From: Sodalis sp. dw_96
GTDB taxonomy: Bacteria > Pseudomonadota > Gammaproteobacteria > Enterobacterales > Enterobacteriaceae
DNA length: 64,000 nt
Direction of reading: 5' to 3'
Assembly: GCF_018449575.1 (NCBI RefSeq)
Contig: NZ_JAAVUT010000011.1
Location: 116,871 to 180,870 of the forward strand
The notes below the pieces were generated by a model. The model worked only from the letters and a program-made list of their open reading frames with translations, was not told the DNA's origin and did not search any database. This document shows, piece by piece, positions 1-10,200 of the stretch; the stretch's first letter is position 1, and each line of letters begins with the position of its first letter. The position numbers and the translations under genes are program-made.

Positions 1-1251
1 GCCCGATTCCACGTGACGGACGATATTCTCCAGCACCACCACCGCGTCATCCACCACGAACCCGGTACCGATGGTCAACGCCATCAGCGAAAGATTATCG
101 AGGTTATACCCCAGCAGATACATCGGCCCAAAGGTGCCGATGATGGACAGCGGCAGCGCCACCGTGGGGACCAAAACCGCCCGCGGCGACTGCAGGAACA
201 CGAACACCACACCGATAACCAGCAGCACGGCGATAAACAGGGTCCGTTCCGTATCTCCTACCGCGGCCTTCACCGACTGCGACAGATCGATGGCGACATT
301 AAGATGAATATTGCTCGGCAAGGTGGCCTGAATCGACGGCAGCACCTTGCGGATCTGCGAAACGGTATTCACCACATTGCCGCCGGGCAGCGGGTAAACG
401 ATCACCAGCACCGAGGACTTGCCGTTATAGAGTCCGGCGTTGCGGATATTTTCCGCCGAATCCTTAACGCTGGCCACATCCCCCAGCATCACCGGCGCAT
501 TATTCCGATAGGCAATCACCAGATTCCGGTAGGGTTCCGCTTTGCTGAGCCGGTCATTGGATACCACCTCATAGCGCTGGCCGTTCTGGTCGATATGCCC
601 CTTGGCGCTGTCGGCGTTGGCGGCGCTGATGGCGGCGCGCACGTCTTCCAAACCGATGCCGTAGCTGTTCAATTGATCCGGCTGCAGCTCCACGCGCACC
701 GCGGGCAGGGCGCTGCCGCCCAGAGTGATTTCACCCACGCCGCCCACCTGCGACAGCTGTTGCAAAATCACCGAATCCGCCGAATCATACAACTGGGCAC
801 GAGTCAGGGTATCGGAGGTCAGCGCCAGGACCATCAGCGGCGTACTGGCCGGATTATACTGGCGATAAATCGGGTTGTTGCGCAGAGTGGTGGGCAAATC
901 GGCGCGCGCCGCCTGGATAGCGGCCTGCACATCCCGCGCGGCGCCGTTGATGTCGCGATTCAGCCCGAACTGGATAACGATCATGGCCGAGCCCACATAG
1001 CTGGTGGAGGTCATTTCCGACACATCGGCAATGGTGCCCAGCCGTTTTTCCAGGGGTTCCGCCACGGTGGAGGCCATAATATCGGGGCTGGCCCCCGCCA
1101 TGTTGGCTTGCACCACGATAACCGGGAATGCGATATTGGGCAGCGACGACACCGGCAGGTGGAAAAACGCCAGCGTTCCCGACAGCAGAATGGCAAGGGC
1201 CAGCAGCGCGGTGGCCACCGGCCGGTGAATAAACAGGGCGGAAATATTCAC
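1..1251 (-). CDS. mdtC: RND efflux pump inner-membrane subunit, MdtC/MuxC type (partial, cut by window edge)
   Basis: This is the N-terminal ~417 residues of a second RND-family proton/drug antiporter subunit; the rest lies left of the window. I read the start as GTG at 1251-1249. It overlaps the stop of the preceding RND gene by four bases (GTGA), so translation is probably coupled. The first residues, NISALFIHRPVATALLALAI, form the usual first transmembrane segment of the MdtC/MuxC branch. They are followed by the periplasmic porter-domain signature LPNIAFPVIVVQA and by GASPDIMASTVAEPLEKRLG. In known MdtABC pumps, two different RND subunits form a B2C trimer with the MdtA adaptor and TolC. 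Orthology to mdtC of E. coli rather than to a second paralogous set is not proven, because mdtD and baeSR lie outside the window. Confidence 0.85.
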   Translation of the reverse strand, partial: MNISALFIHRPVATALLALAILLSGTLAFFHLPVSSLPNIAFPVIVVQANMAGASPDIMASTVAEPLEKRLGTIADVSEMTSTSYVGSAMIVIQFGLNRDINGAARDVQAAIQAARADLPTTLRNNPIYRQYNPASTPLMVLALTSDTLTRAQLYDSADSVILQQLSQVGGVGEITLGGSALPAVRVELQPDQLNSYGIGLEDVRAAISAANADSAKGHIDQNGQRYEVVSNDRLSKAEPYRNLVIAYRNNAPVMLGDVASVKDSAENIRNAGLYNGKSSVLVIVYPLPGGNVVNTVSQIRKVLPSIQATLPSNIHLNVAIDLSQSVKAAVGDTERTLFIAVLLVIGVVFVFLQSPRAVLVPTVALPLSIIGTFGPMYLLGYNLDNLSLMALTIGTGFVVDDAVVVLENIVRHVESG

Positions 1252-4200
1252 CGAACTTCACCCCGGCCGTCGTCGGCTAAGGGATCGGGCCTGCGGCGAA
1301 AGCGTTTCGCCACGCGATCAAAGCACAGATAAATCACCGGCGTGGTAAACAGAGTCAGTAGCTGGCTCAGGCTCAGCCCGCCGATGATGGCGAGGCCCAG
1401 CGGCCGGCGCAGCTCCGAGCCGGTGCCGGAGCCCAATAACATGGGCATGGCGCCGAGCATGGCGGCCAGCGTGGTCATCAATATCGGCCGAAAACGCAGC
1501 AGCGAAGCTTCAACAATGGCCTCCTCCGGCGTTTTGCCGTGCTCCCGTTCGGCTTCCAGCGCGAAATCCACGATCATTATGGCGTTCTTCTTCACAATGC
1601 CTATCAGCAGCACGATGCCGATGATGCCGATAACGTCCAGATCGCCTCCCACCAGCATCAGTGACAGCAGCGCGCCGATGCCGGCGGAGGGCAGGGTCGA
1701 CAGAATGGTCACCGGGTGGATAAAGCTCTCGTAAAGCACGCCGAGCACGATATACACCGCCACCAGCGCCGCTATCAGCAGATAAACCTCGCTGGACAGC
1801 GAATCTTTGAACGCCTGGGCCGCGCCCTGGAATGACGAGGTGATGGCAGGGGGCAGGTTAACCGCCTTTTCCGCCTGGTTGATTTGCTCCACCGCCTTGC
1901 TCAGGGAGGCCCCCTGCGCCAGGTTGAACGAGATTGTCACCGAAGGAAACTGTGACAGGTGGCTTATCACCAACGGCGACTTGGTGACGTTGATTTTGGC
2001 AATGGCGCTCAGCGGCACCTGGCCGGTGCTGCTGGTTTGGCTGGGCAGATAGAGTTCACCCAGGGATTGCAGGGTCGGCAGTTTTTCCGGTTTGGCCACC
2101 AGGATAACCCGATACTGGCTGGACTGATCGAAAATGGTGGAGACAATGCGCTGCCCCAGCGCGTCGTAAAGAGCATTATCGATGGTGGCCGCGGTAATGC
2201 CGAAGCGCGCCGCCAACGGACGGTTTACCTCGACATTCACGCTTAAGCCATCATTGTCCAAATCGCTGGTCACGTCCCTGATGGCCGGGATGCCCTTCAT
2301 GCGGTCGATAAGCGCCGGCACGTACTGCAGGAACGCCTGCTGGCTGGGCCCGCGCAGCACAAACTGATACTGGTTCGGCGATACCGTGGTATCCAGGGTA
2401 AGATCCTGTTCCGGCTGCAGGTAGAGCTTGATGCCCGGCACGCCGGCCGCTTCGGTCTGGATCCGCCGGGCGATCTCTTCCGCGCTCTGGGACCGCTGGG
2501 AGCGGGGTTTAAGGTTAATCAGGAAACGGCCGTTGTTCAGCGTGGTATTGGTGCCGTCGATGCCGACATAGGAGGTCAGGTTCTCCACATCGGCATCCTT
2601 GAGTATCGCATCCGCCAGCGCCGTCTGCCGGTCAACCATGGCGCTGTAGGACACGGAATTGTCGGCGGTGCTGATGGCCTGGATAACGCCCACATCCTGA
2701 ACCGGGAACAGCCCCTTGGGTATGGTGATATAAAGCACCACGGTAATCACCAGGGTGGCGGCAAAGATAATCAAGGTGAGGGTCTGATGGCCCATCACCA
2801 CCCGTAAACCGCGCTCATAGGCCCCGAGAATTTTGTTGAACACCCCTTCGCTGACGCGTTCGAAGCGGCTTGGGCTGCGATCGGCCCGGGCGCGCAGGAT
2901 GCGCGCGCACAGCATCGGCACCAGGGTCAGCGAAACCACCCCCGACAGCACGATGGTAATGGCCAGTGTCACGGCGAATTCACTGAACAGACGGCCGATA
3001 ACGCCGCCCATGAACAGCAGCGGGATAAGCACCGCGATCAGGGAAACCGTCAGCGAAAGGATGGTGAAGCCAATCTGTCCCGCACCCAGCAGGGCGGCGT
3101 TAAGGGGGGACTCTCCCTCCTCCAGGTAACGTACGATATTCTCAATCATCACGATGGAATCATCCACCACAAAGCCGGTGGCGATGATGAGCGCCATCAA
3201 CGACAGATTGTCGATGGAGTAGTTCAGCTCATACATGATGGCCAGGGTGCCGATCAGGGACACCGGCACCGAAATACTCGGGATGATGGTGGCCGGCAGA
3301 TTGCGCAAAAAAACAAAAATCACCAGCACCACCAGCACCACCGAGAGGAAAAGCTCAAAGGCGGCGTCCGTTACCGAAGAGCGAATCACCCCGGTGGTAT
3401 CGGATACGATCTGGACATTGACACCCGCCGGCAGGGTGGATTCAAGCTGCGGCAGTTCCTGCTTGATGCGCGCCACCGTGGCGATGACGTTGGCCCCCGG
3501 CTGGCGCTGCACATTGAGCACAATGGCCGGGGTATGATTGTACCAGGCGCCCTGCTCATTATCCTGGGCGGCCAGGGTCACCCTGGCGACGTCGCGCAAA
3601 TAGACCGGCGCGCCGTTTTGATAGGAGATTACCGTATTGAGGTAATCGTTGGGATCCTGGATCTGGTCGTTGCCGTTAATGGTGTAGTCAAGCTTGGGCC
3701 CGTCGAAATTGCCTTTCGGCTGGCTGACATTCACCTCGGCTATGAGCGATCGCAGGTTATCGATGGAGAGTCCGTACGCCGCCAGCTTCTGCGGATCGGC
3801 CTCAATCCTCACCGCCGGTACGTTGCCCCCCGCGGGCGTGACCAGGCCGACGCCCGGCACCTCGGAAATCTTGGTCCCCAGCCGGTTATTGGCCACATCC
3901 TGCAATTGGGGCAGCGACATGGAGCGGGAGGTGATCGCCAGCGTCATGATGGGCTGGTCCGCCGGATTGACTTTCGCATAGGTCGGCGGAGAGGGCAGGC
4001 CGCTGGGCAGCAGGCTGTTGGCGGCATTGATGGCCTCCTGGACATCCTGTTCAGCCACGTCCAGATTCAGGGAGAGATCAAATTGCAGCGTGATAATCGA
4101 GGCGCCGGCCGAGCTGTTGGAGGTCATCTGCTGTAGCCCCGGGATTTCCCCCAACTGCACCTCCAGCGGCGCGGTTACCGTGGTGTTCATCACATCAGGA

Positions 4201-4364
4201 CTGGCGCCGGGATAAAAGGTTTTAACCTGGATGGTGGGATAATCCACGCTGGGCAGGGAAGAGACCGGCAGAAAGCGTACCGCCACCAGCCCCAACAGCA
4301 CCAGGGCGACCATAATCAGCGATGTGGCCACCGGCCTCATGACAAACAGGCGGGAAATGTTCAT
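1248..4364 (-). CDS. mdtB: RND efflux pump inner-membrane subunit, MdtB/MuxB type
   Basis: The 1,038-residue product has the full length and layout of an RND transporter: an N-terminal membrane helix after NISRLFVMRPVATSL, two large periplasmic loops, and the TM4 proton-relay motif GFVVDDSIVMIEN with the paired aspartates. A second block of helices at about residues 860-1020 includes GIVKKNAIMIVDFALEAE. It sits between the adaptor gene (18 bp upstream) and a second RND gene (four-base overlap), the classic mdtABC arrangement of one adaptor and two non-identical pumps. Known substrates of the family include bile salts, novobiocin and, for MuxABC, several antibiotics; the substrate here cannot be read from sequence. 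Both MdtB and MuxB are plausible names. Confidence 0.9.
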   Translation of the reverse strand: MNISRLFVMRPVATSLIMVALVLLGLVAVRFLPVSSLPSVDYPTIQVKTFYPGASPDVMNTTVTAPLEVQLGEIPGLQQMTSNSSAGASIITLQFDLSLNLDVAEQDVQEAINAANSLLPSGLPSPPTYAKVNPADQPIMTLAITSRSMSLPQLQDVANNRLGTKISEVPGVGLVTPAGGNVPAVRIEADPQKLAAYGLSIDNLRSLIAEVNVSQPKGNFDGPKLDYTINGNDQIQDPNDYLNTVISYQNGAPVYLRDVARVTLAAQDNEQGAWYNHTPAIVLNVQRQPGANVIATVARIKQELPQLESTLPAGVNVQIVSDTTGVIRSSVTDAAFELFLSVVLVVLVIFVFLRNLPATIIPSISVPVSLIGTLAIMYELNYSIDNLSLMALIIATGFVVDDSIVMIENIVRYLEEGESPLNAALLGAGQIGFTILSLTVSLIAVLIPLLFMGGVIGRLFSEFAVTLAITIVLSGVVSLTLVPMLCARILRARADRSPSRFERVSEGVFNKILGAYERGLRVVMGHQTLTLIIFAATLVITVVLYITIPKGLFPVQDVGVIQAISTADNSVSYSAMVDRQTALADAILKDADVENLTSYVGIDGTNTTLNNGRFLINLKPRSQRSQSAEEIARRIQTEAAGVPGIKLYLQPEQDLTLDTTVSPNQYQFVLRGPSQQAFLQYVPALIDRMKGIPAIRDVTSDLDNDGLSVNVEVNRPLAARFGITAATIDNALYDALGQRIVSTIFDQSSQYRVILVAKPEKLPTLQSLGELYLPSQTSSTGQVPLSAIAKINVTKSPLVISHLSQFPSVTISFNLAQGASLSKAVEQINQAEKAVNLPPAITSSFQGAAQAFKDSLSSEVYLLIAALVAVYIVLGVLYESFIHPVTILSTLPSAGIGALLSLMLVGGDLDVIGIIGIVLLIGIVKKNAIMIVDFALEAEREHGKTPEEAIVEASLLRFRPILMTTLAAMLGAMPMLLGSGTGSELRRPLGLAIIGGLSLSQLLTLFTTPVIYLCFDRVAKRFRRRPDPLADDGRGEVR

Positions 4365-4382
4365 GGCAAAGGCACCTGTCCG

Positions 4383-5624
4383 TTATGATTGTGCGTGGGA
4401 AGAGGAGCCATGGCTGCGTTTTCCACCATGATGCGGCGTCTGGGCCGTGGCGGGAGCCTGTTGGCCGCCTGCCGCGGCCGGTTGCGCTAGCTTGATACGG
4501 GCGCCGTCGCTCAGGCGGTCCATGCCGTCCATTACCACGGTTTGACCCGCCGCGAGACCGGAGAGAATGACGGTATTCTCACCGTTGCTCGGCCCCGGCG
4601 TCACCTTATGCACCGAGACGGTATTATCGGCATTCACCAGATAGACGAAGTTGCCCGGCGCCCCGGTCTGTATCGCCGGTGTCGGCACCAGGACCGCGTT
4701 TTGCAGCGTATCCACCAGCAGTTGTACATTCACGAATTCGTTTGGATACAATTGCTCGTCGTCATTGGGGAAGGTAGCGCGCAGGGTTACGGTGCCTGTA
4801 CTGGTGGCCATCTGGTTGCCGATGGCATACAGCGCGCCGACGGCAAGCTGTTTGCTGTTATCGCTGTTATATACCGTCACCGGCAGTTTTCCGCCGGCGC
4901 TGAATTGTTCCATCACCTGACCGAGGGCATTCTGCGGCACGGTAAACTGCACCGTGGTGGGTTTCATGCTGGTGATGACCACGATGCCGGTAGAGCTGGA
5001 TTCGGTGACATAATTGCCGACATCCACCAGCCGCAGGCCCACGCGTCCGTCGATGGGGGCGGTAATGCGGCAGTAGGCCAAATCAAGATCGTACTGGGCG
5101 ATACTGGCCTCATCGGCTTTTACCGCCGCCGCGTCCTGTTCAACGGTGAATTTCTGATCGATAAACGTCTGTTCGGCTATGGACTTCTGGGCGTGGAGCT
5201 GGGTATAGAGCACCATGTCGGCGCGCGCCTGGTCAAGGCTCGCCTGATCCTTGGCTAACTGGGCCTGGGATTGCTGCTTGTCAATCTGGTATTGGCGGGG
5301 GTCGATTTGCGCGAGGAACTGTCCTTTTTTGACGTCCTGGCCTTCCTTATAGCCGACCTCGGTGAGATAGCCGCTCAGCTGGGGCAGCACGGTCACCGTG
5401 GAAACCGGCGTCACGGTGCCCAGTTCGTTGAGGATTTCCGGCATGCTGCCCAATGCGGCGGCGGTGGCGCTCACCACCTGCGGCGGCAAACCGGTTCTTT
5501 GTTTCTTGCCGTTAAGGTGATGGTACAAAACGACGATGACCAGCACAACAATGACGACCACGGCTATAATTATACCGCGCCTTTTGTGACCCTGTTTGCC
5601 TGCTGTCGGGCCGTTGGTGCTCAT
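4383..5624 (-). CDS. mdtA: RND efflux periplasmic adaptor (membrane fusion protein), MdtA/MuxA family
   Basis: This 413-residue membrane-fusion protein links the RND pump to an outer-membrane channel. It has a short cytoplasmic N-terminus rich in Lys/Arg and one hydrophobic segment at about residues 17-34 acting as anchor. A lipoyl/barrel-sandwich half follows (PQLSGYLTEVGYKEGQDVKKGQFLAQIDP, abbreviated), then an alpha-helical hairpin at about residues 100-150 and the second lipoyl half with ITAPIDGRVGLR. The beta-barrel contains ATSTGTVTLRATFPN. The C-terminal ~35 residues are a low-complexity Gln/Ala/His/Ser tail, unusual but seen in some MdtA proteins. GAGAGG precedes the ATG. It is the first gene of the operon, and no two-component regulator is visible at this end. 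Confidence 0.9.
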   Translation of the reverse strand: MSTNGPTAGKQGHKRRGIIIAVVVIVVLVIVVLYHHLNGKKQRTGLPPQVVSATAAALGSMPEILNELGTVTPVSTVTVLPQLSGYLTEVGYKEGQDVKKGQFLAQIDPRQYQIDKQQSQAQLAKDQASLDQARADMVLYTQLHAQKSIAEQTFIDQKFTVEQDAAAVKADEASIAQYDLDLAYCRITAPIDGRVGLRLVDVGNYVTESSSTGIVVITSMKPTTVQFTVPQNALGQVMEQFSAGGKLPVTVYNSDNSKQLAVGALYAIGNQMATSTGTVTLRATFPNDDEQLYPNEFVNVQLLVDTLQNAVLVPTPAIQTGAPGNFVYLVNADNTVSVHKVTPGPSNGENTVILSGLAAGQTVVMDGMDRLSDGARIKLAQPAAAGGQQAPATAQTPHHGGKRSHGSSSHAQS

Positions 5625-6079
5625 AAATCCTCTCCCGGATACTTATAGTAAAGTGTCTCGCTGTTCCTGGGTTTGACCACTGCCGGAACGGCTCTCAAAC
5701 TATCCGTATGCACTGAAGTGGTCAAATTATTAAAATGCTTATTTATGTCATGCCTTTACTTTTCACTTTGCCTTCCGATTGTTGCAGCCCCGGTTTATCG
5801 TAGGGAAAACCCGCTTAAACCTCCCTGGACTTAAAACAAATATCCAGGCGGGACAAGGCTGTTATCACAAGCAAACCGCCGGAGGACGGTTCGTCGAATG
5901 GCCTGAGGGGTCCGGCGCGGTCGTCAAAGGCCATTACAACCAAAGGTCATCAATGCTTACATTTGTAATGTCAAATGCCCATACCTTAGACGATCTATGC
6001 CCTGGCGGTTTGATTTGGAGTAAAGTATCGGCAACCTGGTTTATGAACCGACTAAAATAACGACAGTAAGAGGCGAATA
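5625..6079. other. Intergenic region between mdtA and deoC
   Basis: About 455 bases between two divergent genes must hold both promoters. The mdtA-proximal half is AT-rich around 5720-5760. Open frames crossing it have no convincing ribosome site or recognisable protein, so I treat it as non-coding. I could not identify a BaeR, CytR or DeoR operator by eye. Confidence 0.5.
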
Positions 6080-6763
6080 ATGAACTTGACCCTAAAAGAG
6101 CTGGCCGGGCTATTTGATCATACAAATTTACGTGCCGATGCCACGCGCGGTGATTTCCAAAAACTTTGCGATGAAGCGCGTGAATATGGATTTGCTTCGG
6201 TTGCCGTTAATTCCTATCCTGTCGCGATGTGCCGCGAGATGTTGAAAGGCTCCGGCGTATTGACCGGTGCCGCCATCGGCTTCCCCTTGGGCCAAACCAC
6301 CGTCGAAGCGAAAGTATTCGAAGCGCAAAACGCCATCGATCGTGGAGCGCAAGAGTTTGATTATCTGCTCAACGTCGGCAAAGTAAAGGAGCATGATTAC
6401 GGTTATATCGAGCGGGAAATGGAAGCCCTGGTAGGCGTTGCCCGCAAAGGGAACATTATATGTAAAGTCATTTTTGAAACCTGTTATCTAACCGAAAACG
6501 AAATTATCGAGGCGGCGAAAATAGCCGGCCTGGTCAAACCGGATTTTGTCAAAACCTCAACCGGTTTCGGCATCGCCGGAGCCACCCCTGAACATGTCAC
6601 ACTGATGAAAAAACATGCCGGCCGGGAAGTACAGGTGAAAGCGGCGGGCGGGATCCGCAGTTATCAGGACGCCAAGATCATGATAGAAGCCGGCGCAACC
6701 CGCTTGGGCAGCTCGTCCGGCATAAAAATCATTGAGGAAATGCGTCATATTCTCGGGGAGTAA
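6080..6763 (+). CDS. deoC: Deoxyribose-phosphate aldolase
   Basis: This 227-residue class I aldolase cleaves 2-deoxyribose 5-phosphate to glyceraldehyde 3-phosphate and acetaldehyde, the last step of deoxyribonucleoside use. The TIM-barrel landmarks are present: Asp94 in EFDYLLNVG, the Schiff-base lysine at about residue 158 in FVKTSTGFG, and the second catalytic lysine near 187 in VKAAGGIRSY. Its length matches the shorter (about 220-residue) DeoC class rather than the 259-residue E. coli enzyme. AGAGGCG lies upstream of the ATG. It is not part of a deoCABD operon here, which suggests use of exogenous deoxyribose or a salvage role independent of the usual nucleoside phosphorylases. Confidence 0.95.
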   Translation: MNLTLKELAGLFDHTNLRADATRGDFQKLCDEAREYGFASVAVNSYPVAMCREMLKGSGVLTGAAIGFPLGQTTVEAKVFEAQNAIDRGAQEFDYLLNVGKVKEHDYGYIEREMEALVGVARKGNIICKVIFETCYLTENEIIEAAKIAGLVKPDFVKTSTGFGIAGATPEHVTLMKKHAGREVQVKAAGGIRSYQDAKIMIEAGATRLGSSSGIKIIEEMRHILGE

Positions 6764-7212
6764 AATCCCTCCGAGGGCGTTGGCTCCGGCGCCCTGTCAC
6801 CGCGCGATGGCTGGATAAACATGAGGGGCGTCGTTTATATGAAAAAATTGCTCCGATCGCCATGGTGTGATATTGCGTTATTTGTAATGATGACGTAGTC
6901 TCTGGGTTATAATAAAATTTCAAGAAGTATCGAATTATTAAAATAATAGTAATATGTATCCAGTATGCCAAAGAAAATTTAAATTTTTATGAACATGGAA
7001 CATAATTATTCCCATCCATTTCTGCGACGTAAACAATGTTGTCGGCAGCTCTTCTGGAAATATTTTACGTAGTAGAATTTTATATAAAATAATTTTTAAT
7101 ATTCTATTTGAGTAATTAACTTATAAAGAAATCAATTCTTGGTCAATCTCCCGTCTCTCTATAACATGTGATAATAAAAAGTGCTAAAAATCACTTAATC
7201 GACAGGATTATT
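6764..7212. other. AT-rich intergenic region upstream of the first giant paralogue
   Basis: Just after deoC, AGGGCG and CGCCCT (about 6774-6795) can pair around a ten-base loop, but there is no T-run, so a terminator is only possible. From 6880 to 7190 the sequence is strongly AT-rich, far more than deoC or the mdt genes. This is typical of DNA silenced by H-NS and of promoters of acquired virulence genes. No convincing gene is seen. Confidence 0.5.
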
Positions 7213-10200
7213 ATGGACCAAATTGTTAATGCTTCAATCAATACACCGATAATTAAGTTGGTAATGGAAAATGAAAAAACGGGAAAAGGCGCGGCTGAAA
7301 TAATAAGTCTTTTTACGTCTATCCAGGCATTGAAAAATGAAACGATCAACATCCCCGGCTCTGGGAGTTTTGGAAATAAAGGGAAACGCAGCATGGCGCA
7401 TAATCTGCTCAGGTACTTCTACGCTTCCCAAGCCATTTTGCCCCCACGGGCAGGGATATCCGGTAATGCCGGAACCCGCCTGGCTGAGTTCCGGTCGTTC
7501 CTGGGTCAGCCTGACATAACATTACCGCGGACCGGCCGTTTGCAACCCTACGCTTATCATCTGAGCGAGCCCAGCGTCGTGTCGTCCGTGACCCGGTCTG
7601 AGCGGCGGGCGGCAGAGGATATTCCGCCTTTTCCCAGCCGCGGCAAACGCCAGTTGGCCGATGAGGATTCAGCGGGATTACTGCCGTTTGCCATTCAAAA
7701 TGAACACGTTGCCTTTTATTTGCAAAAAGAGGGTCTATTGAGCGTGGAGTCAGGGAGTGACGGTCCGTTACTGATTAACCGGGTCATTGATTTCCTGACG
7801 TGTCCGTCGCCGCATTTATCGGAGATTACCCGGGCATTACTGGCGGAATCCGGCCTCTTTGGCGCCCAAAAAAATGAAGCCCTGGGCATTGATTATCAGC
7901 GGCGGCAGGTTAACGCATGGATTGCCGCCAACACCTTCGACGACTCACCGGAAGGCTTTTTCATGACGGTCATTATTAATAAGCGAATGGGGCGAAACGG
8001 ACGCAAGCCGCGGCGACATATTAATAACGGCGAACTTCGCGCCGCGTTCAACCGGCATTTGGCCGGGTTAACCTCTCTGAATGCGACCGCCGTGCGACAT
8101 ATTTATAACGAAATCGTTGTGCCGACCATGCCGACTCTGGGCATACGCAAGGATAAAAAATTCAGGGAAGGCAACCGCGTCGGTTCCATGGAGTGGGTCT
8201 ACCTGCACGCAGCAGCGCATTTTGCCCATGAGATGCAGCTTGGCTACGAGAAATTGTCAAAACGGACGCTGTTATCCTTAGGCATAGCACTGGAAGCCAT
8301 GCTGCTTACCGATACGGTTTCAGCCGGCATAATCCGTTTTTTTATCCGTCCCGCGTGTATTTATTTCCTGGTGAATAAAGTTATCAATGGCAAACTTATA
8401 ACCAATGCCCGCGTTTTCACCGATCCTGATATCAGACAGGAGGCCGTAAAGACATTTTTCGCCGACAGCCAATTGCGCAACGAAAAGAATAATCCCTTTG
8501 GGCAATACAGCCGCGCCATCGAGGGTTATCGCACCCGTACCCAAATGGCCGAGGATATATTGCGCGAGCGCTGTGATGTGAATGCGAAAGGGCGTTATTC
8601 CGTCGACGCGGAAAGTTATAAAAATGGCTACGACGGTTATGCCTGCCAAATGGCCAACGGCGGGCAGGAACCCACCATAGAATTGCTGCCTAATGTCAGC
8701 AATGAATTTCTCAAACAAAACCAGCATATCGCCGAACAATATCGAGCGGTGGATCTGTTGCTCCTGGCGGAGTCCTTCGATACGCTTTCCTCCGAGGACA
8801 GGCTATTTCTCGAAGAGCAAGAGATCAAGCTGGTCACGGCGCATTATTCCGCCTTTGATCAAGTCAGGGGGGCGCTGGGTGGGCACACCGTTCCGCGAAG
8901 CCGGTTGACCGTTGAGTTATCTCCCGAAGTCACGCTGTTCTCAACCACCGGCGCCGAAAAGATCTATGCGCTGCATCGCCGGGGAACGGGTTATATCCTC
9001 CAGCGGGTCGATCGCGATCCGTCCCGGTATTATCCGTTGCTAAACGATTTGGCACCGCAAAAAGACCGGGACTACGTATTGAAAATATTCGCCGGCGGCA
9101 GCCAGGCTACCGTGTTGAAACGGGCCGGCGAATCCCTGGATAGCCTGATAATAAATCTTTCCGGGTTGGCGCAGCGAAATCTGCTGATATTGCTGAATAA
9201 TCAGGGTTATGACGTCACCACCCGGGAGAACGTTGCCAAGAGGTTGCTGTCGCTGGTGCCTTTACATGACTGCATTTCCGGCATTATCCACGGCGATCGG
9301 CAGGCGGTGGTGCCCTGTCTGTTCGACATATTCAGCTTGCTGCCGCTGTTGGGCATGGCCGGATCCCTGGTTTCCCGCGTGGCGGTCCATGGGGGCATCG
9401 GCACCGTCGCGGCGATACGCATAAGCCTGGGCAGCTATGTCGCCAAGCAGTCGCTGAGCAAGGCTTTATCCGCCGGCGCCAGTCAATTTGCCAAATATGC
9501 CATGGCGCCCGCTGCCCGTGAATTGAATCGGCAGGCTCTGATTACCGTGGCGGTGGAGTTGGCGCGCTTTTCCGACCCGGCCATGGTGGAAGTTCTGTTT
9601 CGGTCCGGGATGGCGTTGTCGAAAAAGTTTGCCGCCGCCGCCCAGGTGGTCGCCCGGCACCTGCCGGAAATCGCCCCGGTTTTGCCCAGGATGGACAAGC
9701 TGTCGCAGTCCTATGCCGTGGTTAAAGAAAACGTTTCTTCTACCACCGCGCGTCTGGCGGATACCCATCGCTATCTTCGCGTCACCGAGCTGGCCGGTGA
9801 TAAATACCTCGGCCAGGCCATTTATGTCCGTATCGAACCCCATTTGGGGGGAGTCCTAGGAAAAAAATATACGCTCTCCCACAATAATCAATTGATACCG
9901 GTGCCGACGTCGGCGGCGGTCAGGTTGAAAAATATCCTGCGTGAAGGATTGGGCGGAAAAGGCGGCAACAGGGCGGCAAGAGTATGGAATACGCAGCAAA
10001 GCTTCAACGACCTTGTACCGGTAAATTTGCCGCAGTACCCCAATCCGCAATATATCCAAATTGAAAGTTACGGCTCCAGGGCGGCTGAATCCGTACTGTT
10101 TCCAGAATTGGGGATCCCATTACAACAAACGCCCTTGGACCTGGAGGCCTATGCCTACGCTTTGGAAGCGTTGCCGGTTTTTCAAAAAAAAGCCATCAAG

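Noticed and set aside
13..1332. Long plus-strand open frame (439 codons) over the mdtC region
   Set aside because: Antisense shadow of the RND genes; its His/Gln/Arg-rich composition is not protein-like, while the minus strand reads as an RND pump.
5779..6060. 93-codon plus-strand frame before deoC
   Set aside because: No ribosome site, no recognisable features, and it occupies the space needed for the deoC promoter.
7168..7212. GTG start for the first giant paralogue
   Set aside because: The ATG at 7213 has AGGA at correct spacing; the upstream GTG has none.
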